Below, piece after piece: positions 25,177 through 33,266 of a DNA stretch of 64,000 nucleotides. The notes beneath the pieces are model-generated. The model searched no databases and was not told the origin of the DNA. It saw nothing but the letters and a program-made list of their open reading frames with translations. The DNA is from Halorussus halobius. GTDB taxonomy: Archaea > Halobacteriota > Halobacteria > Halobacteriales > Haladaptataceae. How positions within the stretch are numbered: position 1 is the first letter of the stretch; each line of letters opens with the position of its first letter. Location of the stretch: contig NZ_ML219773.1 in NCBI RefSeq assembly GCF_004765805.1, positions 186,001-250,000 on the forward strand, written 5' to 3'. The translations under genes were made by a program, and so were the position numbers.

Positions 25177-26202
25177 ATGAGTGAAACCAGTTTCGTCGAT
25201 AGGCGGTCGGTACTCAAGGCGACCGGCGGTCTCGGCGTCGCCGGCCTCGCCGGATGCCTCGGCGGGAACGACGAGGTCGAACTGACCGTCACCCACTACG
25301 GCGGCATCTGGGAGGACGCGATGCGGGACATCGGCGACGAGTTCGAGTCTAACAACGACGGCGTCACCGTCCAGCTCACGCCGTATACGACCGTCGCGGA
25401 ACTCGAGGAGACGGTCGACGACCCGACCGTCGACGTGGCCCTGCTCGACGACTTCGACGTGATTCTGGGCGGGTCGGACCTGTTCGCCGAGATCGACACC
25501 GACATCGTGACGAACTACGACTCGCTGTACGAGTCGGCCTACCTCCCGGGCGACGTGGGCGTCTCGCAGGTATTCGACGCTTACGGTATCGCGTACGACT
25601 CCGAAGACTGGAGCGGCGACGACTTCCAGTCGTGGAGCGCCCTCTGGGACGAGCAGTTCGAGGGCGAGATCGCCATCCAGGACAGCTGGATTCCGTTCAT
25701 GGTGATGGGCGCGCTCGCGTGGGGCGGCGACGAGCGGAACATGGAGCCCCTCTGGGAGCGCCTGCCCGACCTCGCGGACAACGCGGCGGTGTTCTACGAG
25801 GGCTTCTCGCAGCCCGAACAGTTGTTCAACCAGGGCGAGGTGTCGGTCGCGTCGTGGTTCGGGGCGCGGACGCGTGCGCTGCGCGCGGACGGCCTCTCGC
25901 TGGACTTCCGGATTCCCGAGGAGGGCGCGACCCAGATTCGGGGCGCGATGGCCGTGACGAAAAACAGCGAGAACGTCGAGACCGCACAGGAGTTCGTGAA
26001 CCTGAACCTCGACCCGGAGATGCAGGAGTTGCTCGCCGAACAGCTCACCCAGGGCCCGGTCAACGCCGAGGCCGAACTGTCCGGGGAGCTCGCCGAGCAA
26101 GTCACGACCGAGGAGGAACTCGAGGACCTCTACCTGCCCGACTGGGAGTACATCAACGGGGTCAGGGACGAGTGGCTCGAGCGCTGGGGAGCGAACGTCT
26201 GA
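25177..26202 (+). CDS. ABC importer substrate-binding lipoprotein, polyamine/PotD-like
   Basis: A 341-aa solute-binding protein. The N-terminus has a twin-arginine signal and lipobox (DRRSVLKATGG...AGLAGC), so it is exported folded and lipid-anchored. The mature part is a PotD/spermidine-putrescine-type domain (TVTHYGGIWEDAM, ALLDDFDVILGG, LAWGGDERNMEPLWE). It heads an operon with an ATPase, a ureohydrolase and two permeases. The ureohydrolase suggests a guanidino compound such as agmatine or guanidinobutyrate as the imported solute. ATG 25177 fits the twin-arginine signal; longer frames upstream lack coding character. Confidence 0.88.
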   Translation: MSETSFVDRRSVLKATGGLGVAGLAGCLGGNDEVELTVTHYGGIWEDAMRDIGDEFESNNDGVTVQLTPYTTVAELEETVDDPTVDVALLDDFDVILGGSDLFAEIDTDIVTNYDSLYESAYLPGDVGVSQVFDAYGIAYDSEDWSGDDFQSWSALWDEQFEGEIAIQDSWIPFMVMGALAWGGDERNMEPLWERLPDLADNAAVFYEGFSQPEQLFNQGEVSVASWFGARTRALRADGLSLDFRIPEEGATQIRGAMAVTKNSENVETAQEFVNLNLDPEMQELLAEQLTQGPVNAEAELSGELAEQVTTEEELEDLYLPDWEYINGVRDEWLERWGANV

Positions 26203-26205
26203 ACG

Positions 26206-27381
26206 ATGGACGGTGTCGAACTGGTCGACGTCACCAAGCGGTTCGAGGACGTCACCGCGGTCGACGGCGTCTCGCTGTCCGTCCGCGACGGGGAGTTTTT
26301 CACTATCGTCGGCCCGTCGGGCTGTGGCAAGTCCACGACCCTGCGGATGATCGCGGGCTTCGAGGAGCCGACCGAGGGCCGCATCGAGATCGCCGGGACG
26401 GACGTGACCGACCAGCCGCCCGACGACCGCGACGTGGGCCTGGTCTTCCAGAGCTACGCGCTGTTCCCGCACATGACCGCCGCGGAGAACGTCGGCTTCG
26501 GCCTCCGGATGCAGGGCGTTCCCGAGGACGAGCGCCGCGACCGCGTCGCGGCGATGCTCGACCTCGTCGACCTGCCGGGCGTCGGCGACCAGTCCCCGGA
26601 CGAACTCTCCGGCGGCCAACAGCAGCGGATCGCGCTGGCCCGGTCGCTCGTCGTCGAACCCGACGTGCTCTTGCTCGACGAACCGCTCAGCAATCTGGAC
26701 AAACAGCTCCGGGAGTCGCTGCAGATTGAACTCAAACGGATTCAGGAGGAGACCGATGTCACGACGATTCACGTCACGCACAACCAGGAGGAGGCGATGA
26801 CGCTGGCCGACCGGATGTGCGTGCTCGACGGCGGGACCGTCGAACAGGTCGACGAGCCCCGGGCGGTGTACAACCGGCCCGAGACCCCGTTCGTCTCGCA
26901 GTTCGTGGGCAAGTCGAACGTCTTTCCGGCCGCCGTCCGGCGCGTCGACGGCGCGGTCGAGGTCGAACTCGACGAGGAGCCGTCGCTTCGGTTCCGGTGG
27001 TCGGGCGCGGCGGACGCCGAGCCGCTTCCCGGGGCGGGACTGCTCGTGTTGCGCCCGGAGCGACTCCGACTGGAGCGCCGGTCGGACTCGTCGGTCGCCG
27101 GGACCGACGCGACGACCCGCGAGGGCGGTTCCGGACCGAACGGCTCGGTCCGGGGCGACTCCGGCTCCGCGGAACGGAACGAGTTCCCGGTCACGGTGCT
27201 CGACCACCAGTTCAAGGGCGACAAGACCCGGTACGAACTCGCGGTCGACGGGTCGAGCGACTCGTCGCTCCGACTGGTCGCCCACGGGCCGGACGGGTTC
27301 GAGGTCGGCGAGCGACTGACCGCCTCGGTCGGCACCGACGAACTGATCGTGGTCCCCGAGTCGCGCGCGGAGGCACCGTGA
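26206..27381 (+). CDS. ABC importer ATPase, PotA-like
   Basis: A 391-aa ATP-binding subunit with Walker A GPSGCGKST (36-44), Q-loop VFQSYALFPH, signature LSGGQ (134-138), Walker B LLLDEP (155-160) and a C-terminal TOBE-like domain (about 240-385) containing a low-complexity acidic insert (ATTREGGSGPNGSVRG). It energises uptake of the operon's substrate. Its TGA overlaps the GTG start of the ureohydrolase gene (GTGA). Confidence 0.93.
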   Translation: MDGVELVDVTKRFEDVTAVDGVSLSVRDGEFFTIVGPSGCGKSTTLRMIAGFEEPTEGRIEIAGTDVTDQPPDDRDVGLVFQSYALFPHMTAAENVGFGLRMQGVPEDERRDRVAAMLDLVDLPGVGDQSPDELSGGQQQRIALARSLVVEPDVLLLDEPLSNLDKQLRESLQIELKRIQEETDVTTIHVTHNQEEAMTLADRMCVLDGGTVEQVDEPRAVYNRPETPFVSQFVGKSNVFPAAVRRVDGAVEVELDEEPSLRFRWSGAADAEPLPGAGLLVLRPERLRLERRSDSSVAGTDATTREGGSGPNGSVRGDSGSAERNEFPVTVLDHQFKGDKTRYELAVDGSSDSSLRLVAHGPDGFEVGERLTASVGTDELIVVPESRAEAP

Positions 27382-28352
27382 CGTTCGACAATCCGCACCT
27401 CCTCGACCCGGGCGTCACGGTCAACTCCTACATCGAGGACGACTACGAGACGCGGTTCAACGCGGCGCTCCGCCCGTGGGACCGCGAGTCGGTCCCCGAC
27501 GCGGGACTGCTCGGCGTGCCCTACGACGGCGCGTCGGTCGTCCGCTCGGGCTCCCGGGAGGCTCCCGACTCCATCCGGCAGTCGTTCCAGTACACTACCA
27601 CGTACTCGCCCGACTTCGACGTGGACGTGGCCGACCTCGACCTCGCGGACCTCGGCGACGTGAACGTCGACCTCATGGACCTCCGGACGACGCAGGCCCG
27701 GACCGCGAGCGTCCTCGGGGACCTGTACGACCTCGGGGTCACGCCGCTGGTGGTCGGGGGCGACCACTCCGTCTCGTACGCCACGGTCGCGGCCGCGTGC
27801 CAGCGTCCGGACGTCGACTCGCTCGGGTTCGTCCAGTTCGACGCCCACCAGGACCTGCGCCACTCCCACGGCGGGCAACCGTCCTCGGGCGTCCAGTTCC
27901 GCGAACTCCTCGAGGACGACGAGTTCCCCGAGTTCGCGGGCGAGAACTACGCGCAGGTCGGCATCCAGGGGTTCACCAACTCCAGGTACTACATGGACTA
28001 CGCCGACGAGCAGGGGATAACGGTGTTCACGGGGCGGGAGGTGCACAAGCGCGGCATCGAGGACGTGGTCGAGGACGCGCTCGACGTGGCCTCGACCGGC
28101 ACCGACGCCATCTTCGTGACCGTCGACATCGACTGTCTCGACCTGTCGGTCGCGCCCGGGACGGCCGGACTCAACGCCGGCGGTCTGTCGTCGTGGGACC
28201 TCCTCGAAGGCGCGTTCGTGGTCGGCAACCACCCCAAGACCGTCGGGATGGACCTCGTGGAGGTGTCGCCGCCAAACGACGTCGAGGACCTGACCAGCGT
28301 GGTGGCCGCGAACGTGCTCCTCCACTTCCTGGGTGGTCTGACGTGTCGGTAG
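27378..28352 (+). CDS. Arginase/agmatinase-family ureohydrolase
   Basis: A 324-aa ureohydrolase that hydrolyses a guanidino or amidino group using a two-manganese centre. The ligands are visible: H130 (GGDHSVSY), D155, H157 and D159 (FDAHQDLRH), and the VDIDCLD aspartates. It could be agmatinase, guanidinobutyrase or a similar enzyme; the sequence alone does not decide. GTG 27378 is the start since it gives a GTGA overlap with the ATPase gene. The location inside an importer operon implies that it acts on the imported solute. Confidence 0.85.
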   Translation: MTFDNPHLLDPGVTVNSYIEDDYETRFNAALRPWDRESVPDAGLLGVPYDGASVVRSGSREAPDSIRQSFQYTTTYSPDFDVDVADLDLADLGDVNVDLMDLRTTQARTASVLGDLYDLGVTPLVVGGDHSVSYATVAAACQRPDVDSLGFVQFDAHQDLRHSHGGQPSSGVQFRELLEDDEFPEFAGENYAQVGIQGFTNSRYYMDYADEQGITVFTGREVHKRGIEDVVEDALDVASTGTDAIFVTVDIDCLDLSVAPGTAGLNAGGLSSWDLLEGAFVVGNHPKTVGMDLVEVSPPNDVEDLTSVVAANVLLHFLGGLTCR

Positions 28353-29188
28353 CGTCGTTCTACGAGGCTCGCTCGCCGCTCGCCCGGCGACTGCTGTTGC
28401 TCGCGCCCGGCCTCGCCGCGTTCGCCGTCCTCTTCGTCGTCCCGGTCGTCCAGTTGCTGGCCGAGGCGTTCGTCCGGGACGGGTCGTTCACCCTCGACCG
28501 GTTCGCGACGATATTCACGAGCGACGAGTACCTCGGAGTCATCTGGCGCACCCTCTGGATAGCGACGGTCAGCACGGTCGTAACCGTCGTGGCGGGCTAC
28601 GGGCTGAGCTACTACATCGTCTTCCGGGCCGAGCGCAAGCGGTTGCTCGTCCTGTTGTTGTTCGTGTCGATGCTCGTCGACCTCGTCGTCCGCATCTTCG
28701 GCTGGATGGTGTTTTTCGCCCGCGAGGGCATCTTCTCGACCGTGCTCCAGTGGGTCGGCCTCCTGAACGAACCGTACTCGCTGCTGTTCACGAAGACCAT
28801 CATCGTCATCGGAATCGTACAGTTTTGCCTCCCGCTGATGGCGATGGTGCTGATCGGGGTGCTGTCGGGGCTCGACCGGTCGCTGCAGGAGGCCGCCCGG
28901 AACCTCGGTGCTTCGAGGTTCGAGACGTTCCGGCGGGTGACGTTCCCGCTCAGCCTCGACGGCGTCATCGCGGGCGGTAGCCTCTCGTTCGCGCTCTCGG
29001 TGAGCGCGTTCGTGATGCCCCAGTTGCTCGGCGGGGCGCAAAACCGCATGCTGGCCAACTCGGTGTACAGCGTGGTGACCACGACGGGCGACACCGCCCT
29101 GGCGGCCGCCCTCTCTATCGTCCTGGTGGTCGGGGCGATCGGACTCCTGGCGACCGTCGAATCGGGGGCCCGGGTCGGTGGTGCATAG
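28343..29188 (+). CDS. ABC importer permease 1, PotB-like
   Basis: A 281-aa inner-membrane permease with about six helices and the EAA loop LQEAARNLGASRFETFRRV that docks on the ATPase. The GTG start at 28343 overlaps the ureohydrolase end by ten bases and follows the coding pattern. It forms the channel with the second permease. Confidence 0.9.
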   Translation: MSVASFYEARSPLARRLLLLAPGLAAFAVLFVVPVVQLLAEAFVRDGSFTLDRFATIFTSDEYLGVIWRTLWIATVSTVVTVVAGYGLSYYIVFRAERKRLLVLLLFVSMLVDLVVRIFGWMVFFAREGIFSTVLQWVGLLNEPYSLLFTKTIIVIGIVQFCLPLMAMVLIGVLSGLDRSLQEAARNLGASRFETFRRVTFPLSLDGVIAGGSLSFALSVSAFVMPQLLGGAQNRMLANSVYSVVTTTGDTALAAALSIVLVVGAIGLLATVESGARVGGA

Positions 29189-29974
29189 ATGAACGGACGG
29201 GCATTGGTCTGGAAGGCGTTCGCCGCGCTCTGTTACCTGTTCCTGTTCGCGCCGCTGTTCGCCATCGCCATCGCGTCCATCAACCCCGCGGGGCTCACGT
29301 TCCCGCCGACCGGCGTCACCGCAGAGTGGTACGTCGCCGCGTTCACCGACGACCGACTGGTGTCGGCCGCGACGGTCTCGCTCGTCGTGGCGGTCGCGAC
29401 TACGGCGGTGACGCTCCCGCTCGTGGTCCTGATGGGGCTGGCGCTCCGGGACGAGGACGTCCCCGGGAGCACCGCGATAGAGAACTTCTTCCTCGCGCCG
29501 CTGTCGGTCCCGCAGGTCGTCCTCGGGCTGGCGCTGTTGATATACTTCATCGAGTTCGGCGTCCAGGGGACCGTCGTCGGGCTCGTGCTCGGGCACCTCG
29601 TCATCACGCTCCCGTACGCGCTCCGGACGGTGCTGGCCGCGCTCAAGGGGTTCGACCCGTCGATGGAGGAGGCCGCCCGGAACCTCGGGGCCTCGCGCGT
29701 CGAGACGGTGCGGTACGTCACGCTCCCCCAGATACGGTCGGCGCTCATCGCCGGCGGCGGGTTCGCGTTCATCATGAGCCTGACCAACTTCACCATCTCG
29801 GTCTTCCTGGTGGGTCCGGGCACGACCACGCTCCCCATCCAGATTTACCAGTACATCACGTTCGACATCGACCCCGCGGTGTCGGCGGTCGCGACCGTGC
29901 TCGCGCTCGCGTCGCTGGCGGTCGTCGCACTCATCGAACTCACGTTCGGCGTCGAGGAGATGTCGGAGGTGTGA
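29189..29974 (+). CDS. ABC importer permease 2, PotC-like
   Basis: A 261-aa permease with six predicted membrane helices and the EAA loop MEEAARNLGASRVETVRYV. Its ATG directly follows the stop of permease 1 with no gap. It is the last gene of the five-gene importer operon. Confidence 0.91.
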   Translation: MNGRALVWKAFAALCYLFLFAPLFAIAIASINPAGLTFPPTGVTAEWYVAAFTDDRLVSAATVSLVVAVATTAVTLPLVVLMGLALRDEDVPGSTAIENFFLAPLSVPQVVLGLALLIYFIEFGVQGTVVGLVLGHLVITLPYALRTVLAALKGFDPSMEEAARNLGASRVETVRYVTLPQIRSALIAGGGFAFIMSLTNFTISVFLVGPGTTTLPIQIYQYITFDIDPAVSAVATVLALASLAVVALIELTFGVEEMSEV

Positions 29975-30055
29975 CGGGGTCGCGAGGCGGCTCCCCGGGC
30001 GGTCGCTCCCGCCGCGACCGGTACTGCTAAAGTCGCCTCCTCCATACCGAGACCC

Positions 30056-30760
30056 GTGCTCCACATCGCTCACCGCGGCTGTGCCGACCAGTTCCCGGAG
30101 AACACCCTCGCCGCGTTCCGGTCGGTCGTCGACGACGTCGACCGGATCGAGTTGGACGTGGTCCAGTGTGGCTCGGGCGAACTCGTCGCCTTTCACGACG
30201 CCGAGACCGACGACCTCACCGACGGCTCGTACGCGGTCGCCGAGACCGACTACGAGACGCTGGCCGATCTCAGCGTCCTCGGCACCGACGAGCACATCCC
30301 GCTGCTCGCCGACGCGCTCGACGCGATTCCGGCGTCGGTCGACGTGCAACTCGACCTGAAACGACCGGGCATCGCCCGCGCGGCCCGCGAGGTCACCGAC
30401 CGGTACGACCACGACCTGTACCTCTGTGCGACCGACCCCGACATCCTGGCGGAGGCAGGACGGCACTCGTGGGACGTCCGGCCCGGCTACGTGTCGTTCG
30501 GCCACTTCCAGTACGAGGACGTCGACCCCGACTCGGTCACCGAGTCCGAGTGGCGCGAGGCCGTCGCGACGGCGACCGACCACGACTGCACGTTCCTGGA
30601 GGTGCCCCACGAACTCTGCGTCCGGACCGACGTCGTCGAGGCCGCCCACGAGGCCGACCTCTCGGTGGTCGCGTGGACTATCCGCACGGCCGACCGACTC
30701 GCCGACCTGGACGAGCGTGGCGTCGACGCGGCGATGGTCGACCGGATCGACATCCTGTAG
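30056..30760 (+). CDS. Glycerophosphodiester phosphodiesterase
   Basis: A 234-aa GDPD-family enzyme that hydrolyses glycerophosphodiesters to glycerol 3-phosphate and an alcohol. The catalytic HRG...PENT (HRGCADQFPENTLAAF) and ELDVVQCGSGELVAFHD motifs are intact. It is cytoplasmic, with no signal peptide. The GTG start at 30056 is supported by a TATA-like CTGCTAAAGTCG about 27 bases upstream (leaderless). Confidence 0.9.
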   Translation: MLHIAHRGCADQFPENTLAAFRSVVDDVDRIELDVVQCGSGELVAFHDAETDDLTDGSYAVAETDYETLADLSVLGTDEHIPLLADALDAIPASVDVQLDLKRPGIARAAREVTDRYDHDLYLCATDPDILAEAGRHSWDVRPGYVSFGHFQYEDVDPDSVTESEWREAVATATDHDCTFLEVPHELCVRTDVVEAAHEADLSVVAWTIRTADRLADLDERGVDAAMVDRIDIL

Positions 30761-30906
30761 TCCGGGCGTGCATCGAGTCCCGGAGCGCGAGTGGGATTCG
30801 ACGTCCCGGAGCGCGGGCCTCGCCAGTCCGCAGGGGCGACCGGCGCGGGGGCGAATCGCCGGCCGCCACCGGCCACGCTTTTGGCGGCGTGTGACCTACC
30901 TCCGAT

Positions 30907-31305
30907 ATGGCCTGTCCAGAGTGTGGCAGCGAACGGGTACCGTTCCGGGTTCCGCCCGACCGCCGCGAGCTCCTCCCCGAGGCGTCCGAGGCGGTGGCGC
31001 TCTGTACGCGCTGTCTGAGCGTCGCCCCGACCGACGCCGCGAGCGCGACCGACGCCCCCGACTTCTCGGCGGTCGGCGATGCCTTCCCCGACGGCGACGC
31101 CGGCGTCTCGATGGCGCTCGCGGTCGGGCTGCTCGACTCCCTGGCGCTGTACCGCGCGGAGCTGTCGGCGCTGCTGGAGCGCGTCGAGCGGCGGGGCGTC
31201 GACCCCCTGCTGGTGCTCGACCGGCTGGCGGCCGACCCGTCGGTCGACCCCCGCTTCGACCTCGACGGCCGGCGGACGCAGGTCGAACAGCTCCTCTACG
31301 AGTGA
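30907..31305 (+). CDS. Small protein with N-terminal zinc-ribbon motif, DUF6276-like
   Basis: A 132-aa protein with MACPECGSE (CX2C) at the start and ALCTRCL (CX2C) near residue 33, together a likely zinc site. The remainder is helical and acidic. It resembles a haloarchaea-specific family labelled DUF6276 (label from memory); the function is unknown. TATA-like CGCTTTTGGCGG lies about 27 bases upstream. Confidence 0.75.
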   Translation: MACPECGSERVPFRVPPDRRELLPEASEAVALCTRCLSVAPTDAASATDAPDFSAVGDAFPDGDAGVSMALAVGLLDSLALYRAELSALLERVERRGVDPLLVLDRLAADPSVDPRFDLDGRRTQVEQLLYE

Positions 31306-31327
31306 CCGGCCGAGCGCGGTGGCCACC

Positions 31328-31340
31328 GCGGTTAAACCGC
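31328..31340. promoter_or_regulatory. GCGGTTAAACCGC palindrome at small membrane protein promoter
   Basis: A 13-base palindrome around a central A, with TTAA at its core, 24-36 bases before the ATG at 31364. It coincides with the expected TATA box, so it could be core promoter, operator or both. Confidence 0.4.
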
Positions 31341-31363
31341 TGGGCGACGTTTCTCGGCCCGTC

Positions 31364-31582
31364 ATGGCCGACTCCGCCTTCGACCGCGAGACGCTGCTGG
31401 ACGTCAGCGTCAACCTCGTCCCGATGGTCATCATCCTGTTTTTCACGCTGTTGCTCCTGTTCGCCTCGCCGTTCGCGCCCAACCTGTTTCTCGACGTGGT
31501 CGCGCTGGGCCTCCACCTCGTCCCGTTCGTCCTGCTCGGCTTGCTGACCTACGTCTCGGCGACGGTCATCGAGAAGGGGTGA
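31364..31582 (+). CDS. Small membrane protein, two helices (DUF6684-like)
   Basis: A 72-aa protein with a short acidic N-terminus and two hydrophobic helices (about 17-37 and 42-66). It resembles a haloarchaeal family labelled DUF6684 (label from memory). The function is unknown. It follows the zinc-ribbon gene but has its own TATA-containing palindrome. Confidence 0.7.
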   Translation: MADSAFDRETLLDVSVNLVPMVIILFFTLLLLFASPFAPNLFLDVVALGLHLVPFVLLGLLTYVSATVIEKG

Positions 31583-31643
31583 GGACTCCCGGCGCAGCTT
31601 CGAGCGCGTCGCCAGCGAGACGCACGCGACCGCTTGCTGTCAG

Positions 31644-31679
31644 TTTCACTTTCGCTCCGGACGGCTCACCTTCAATACC
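31644..31679 (+). promoter_or_regulatory. CACTTTC-type element plus TATA, upstream of 58-aa gene
   Basis: TTTCACTTTCGCTCC (31644-31658) is followed after 11 bases by the TATA-like CTTCAATACC (31670-31679). The start codon lies 31 bases from the first TATA base. The rpa promoter at 37986-38021 has the same arrangement with the same 11-base spacing. Confidence 0.55.
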
Positions 31680-31700
31680 GTTGCCCGACAGGTGGTGGAC

Positions 31701-31877
31701 ATGAACGCACAGTTCGCCCGCGGCCGACGCTCGACCGACGGCGACGACCGAACCGTAGTCGACGTCTCGGACGTCGAAACCGAGCGCGTCGACGAGTACG
31801 TCTGCGAGTGGTTCCCGGACGTCGACGTCTACCTCGAGCGCAAGGGCGGTCGGACCTTCCTCGTCGCGGGAACGTAA
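31701..31877 (+). CDS. 58-residue protein of unknown function
   Basis: A small soluble protein: a basic N-terminus (NAQFARGRRSTDGDD), then VVDVSDVETERVDEYVCEWF and DVDVYLERKGGRTFLVAGT, suggesting a compact alpha/beta fold. I do not recognise a family. ATG 31701 is preferred since it is placed for a leaderless transcript from the TATA at 31670. The promoter matches that of the rpa operon, so it may belong to the same regulon. Confidence 0.65.
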   Translation: MNAQFARGRRSTDGDDRTVVDVSDVETERVDEYVCEWFPDVDVYLERKGGRTFLVAGT

Positions 31878-32056
31878 GTCGACGCCGTGGGAATCGCGAC
31901 GTCGACGAGCCGCCGGCAGCGCGCCGAGCGCGCACACCGGCGACCGTCCCGCGGCCGACCGAGCGGTAGCGCGCCGCGCGGGAGCGACCGGCCGGCCCGA
32001 AGCGGGCGAAACGGTTGTACGTAAAGGTTTAGGCTACCCGGCCAGTAGCCACGCGC
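31878..32056. promoter_or_regulatory. TRAM gene promoter region with GGCTAC/GTAGCC inverted repeat
   Basis: GC-rich at first, then GTAAAGGTTTAGGC near 32021-32034 is a TATA candidate for the gene at 32057. A perfect six-base inverted repeat, GGCTAC (32032-32037) and GTAGCC (32045-32050), follows, covering the likely transcript start. It may be an operator. Confidence 0.35.
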
Positions 32057-32512
32057 ATGGCGGACTGTCCACTCGCGGAGGAGTGCCCGAGTTTTCAGGA
32101 GCGAATCGAAGGCATGGGCTGCCAGCACTACGGCGACCGGGGCGGAGCCGAGTGGTGCAACCACTACAGCCAGCCCATCTCGGAACTCAAGACCGCGCCG
32201 GTCCAGCCGGGCGAGGAGGTCGTCGTCGACGTCGAGGACATCCACGAGAGCGGTGCCGGCGTCGGCCGGACCGACGACGGGTTCATCGTCCTCGTCGACG
32301 GCGTGCTCCCCGACGCCCGCGCGAAGGTGGAGGTCACGAACGTCCACGGCAACCACGCGCAGGGCGAGGAGGTCGAGCGGCTCCCCCGCGAGGACGCCGT
32401 CGACGAGTCGCCCGCCGACGGCGAGGTCGACACAGAGGGCGAGTCCGACGAGAGCGACGACGACGACAGCGGGCCGCGACTCGGCAGCCGCGACAACTTC
32501 TGGGGTAGCTGA
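32057..32512 (+). CDS. TRAM-domain protein with N-terminal cysteine cluster
   Basis: A 151-aa protein. The first 40 residues hold four cysteines (C4, C10, C22, C34) that may bind zinc or an Fe-S cluster. A TRAM domain follows (about 52-110: GEEVVVDVEDIHESGAGVGR, FIVLVDGVLP), an RNA-binding beta barrel found in tRNA-modifying enzymes and archaeal cold-shock-like proteins. The tail is very acidic. A role in RNA binding is inferred; the cysteine part sets it apart from the single-domain TRAM proteins. Confidence 0.75.
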   Translation: MADCPLAEECPSFQERIEGMGCQHYGDRGGAEWCNHYSQPISELKTAPVQPGEEVVVDVEDIHESGAGVGRTDDGFIVLVDGVLPDARAKVEVTNVHGNHAQGEEVERLPREDAVDESPADGEVDTEGESDESDDDDSGPRLGSRDNFWGS

Positions 32513-32627
32513 CGCCGCTCCGACCCGCGCCGCGGGGTGGACAGTCCCGACGCCGGTCCCCGTTCCGGGTGCTTCGGCCGGCGTTCCGCGCCACGGGTTT
32601 TTTCGGGTGGAGCGCGTAGGCCGGACC

Positions 32628-32714
32628 ATGAGACGCGCGAACCGCGAGGCGGTCGCCGATGCGCGGAACCGGCGACCCGCCACCCGGACCGCCGGGCGGG
32701 AGGGCCGACCGTGA
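32628..32714 (+). other. Upstream ORF (28 codons) coupled to tfx by GTGA overlap
   Basis: ATG 32628 opens a frame of 28 residues, MRRANREAVADARNRRPATR then eight more, with nine Arg. Its TGA (32712-32714) overlaps the GTG start of tfx at 32711. A T-rich element GGTTTTTTCGG (32596-32606) lies 22-32 bases upstream, so a leaderless mRNA would start at this ORF. Such a basic peptide is unusual in an acidic proteome. It may be a leader that couples translation. Confidence 0.4.
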
Positions 32715-33196
32715 GCGCCGACTACGACGTCGAGGAGATACTCGACCGGGCGGGGTTCGACGCCGACACGAACGTACTGACCCGCCGACAGGCCGAGGTG
32801 CTGGTCCTGCGCGAGCGCGGCGTTGCGCAGGCGGCCATCGCCGACCGGCTCGGCACCTCGCGCGCGAACGTCTCCAGCGTCGAGGCCAGCGCGCGCGAGA
32901 ACGTCCGGAAGGCCCGCGAGACGGTGGCGTTCGCCGAGGCGCTTCGCGCGCCGGTCCGGGTGGAGGTCGCGGCCGGCACCGACCTCTACGACGTGCCCTC
33001 CCGCGTGTACGACGCCTGCGACGAGGCCGGCGTCAAGGTCAACCACGCCGCGCCCGAACTCATGAAGCGCGTCAGCGACGAGGCCGGCGACGCCGTGGCC
33101 GGCCGCGAGGTCCAGGCGGACCTGCTGGTCGGCGTGACGACGGCGGGCGAGGTGACGGTGCGCCGGTCGCGGGCGGCCGACGGCCCCGAGCGATAG
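32711..33196 (+). CDS. tfx: Tfx family DNA-binding protein
   Basis: A 161-aa archaeal transcription regulator. The N-terminal HTH (about 20-70: LTRRQAEVLVLRERG, AIADRLGTSRANVSSVEA) is followed by the conserved Tfx C-terminal domain (ALRAPVRVEVAAGTDLYDVP, VYDACDEAGVKVNHAAPELM). In methanogens Tfx binds downstream of the fmdECB promoter and was proposed as an activator of molybdenum formylmethanofuran dehydrogenase genes; haloarchaea lack that pathway, so the target here is unknown. GTG 32711 overlaps an upstream ORF stop. Confidence 0.9.
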   Translation: MSADYDVEEILDRAGFDADTNVLTRRQAEVLVLRERGVAQAAIADRLGTSRANVSSVEASARENVRKARETVAFAEALRAPVRVEVAAGTDLYDVPSRVYDACDEAGVKVNHAAPELMKRVSDEAGDAVAGREVQADLLVGVTTAGEVTVRRSRAADGPER

Positions 33197-33266
33197 CCGG
33201 GACGACCGGCGCATCTCGATTGCCCGCACCCCGAGACCTTTTAGCTCGGCCGCCCAACCGGCGGGT

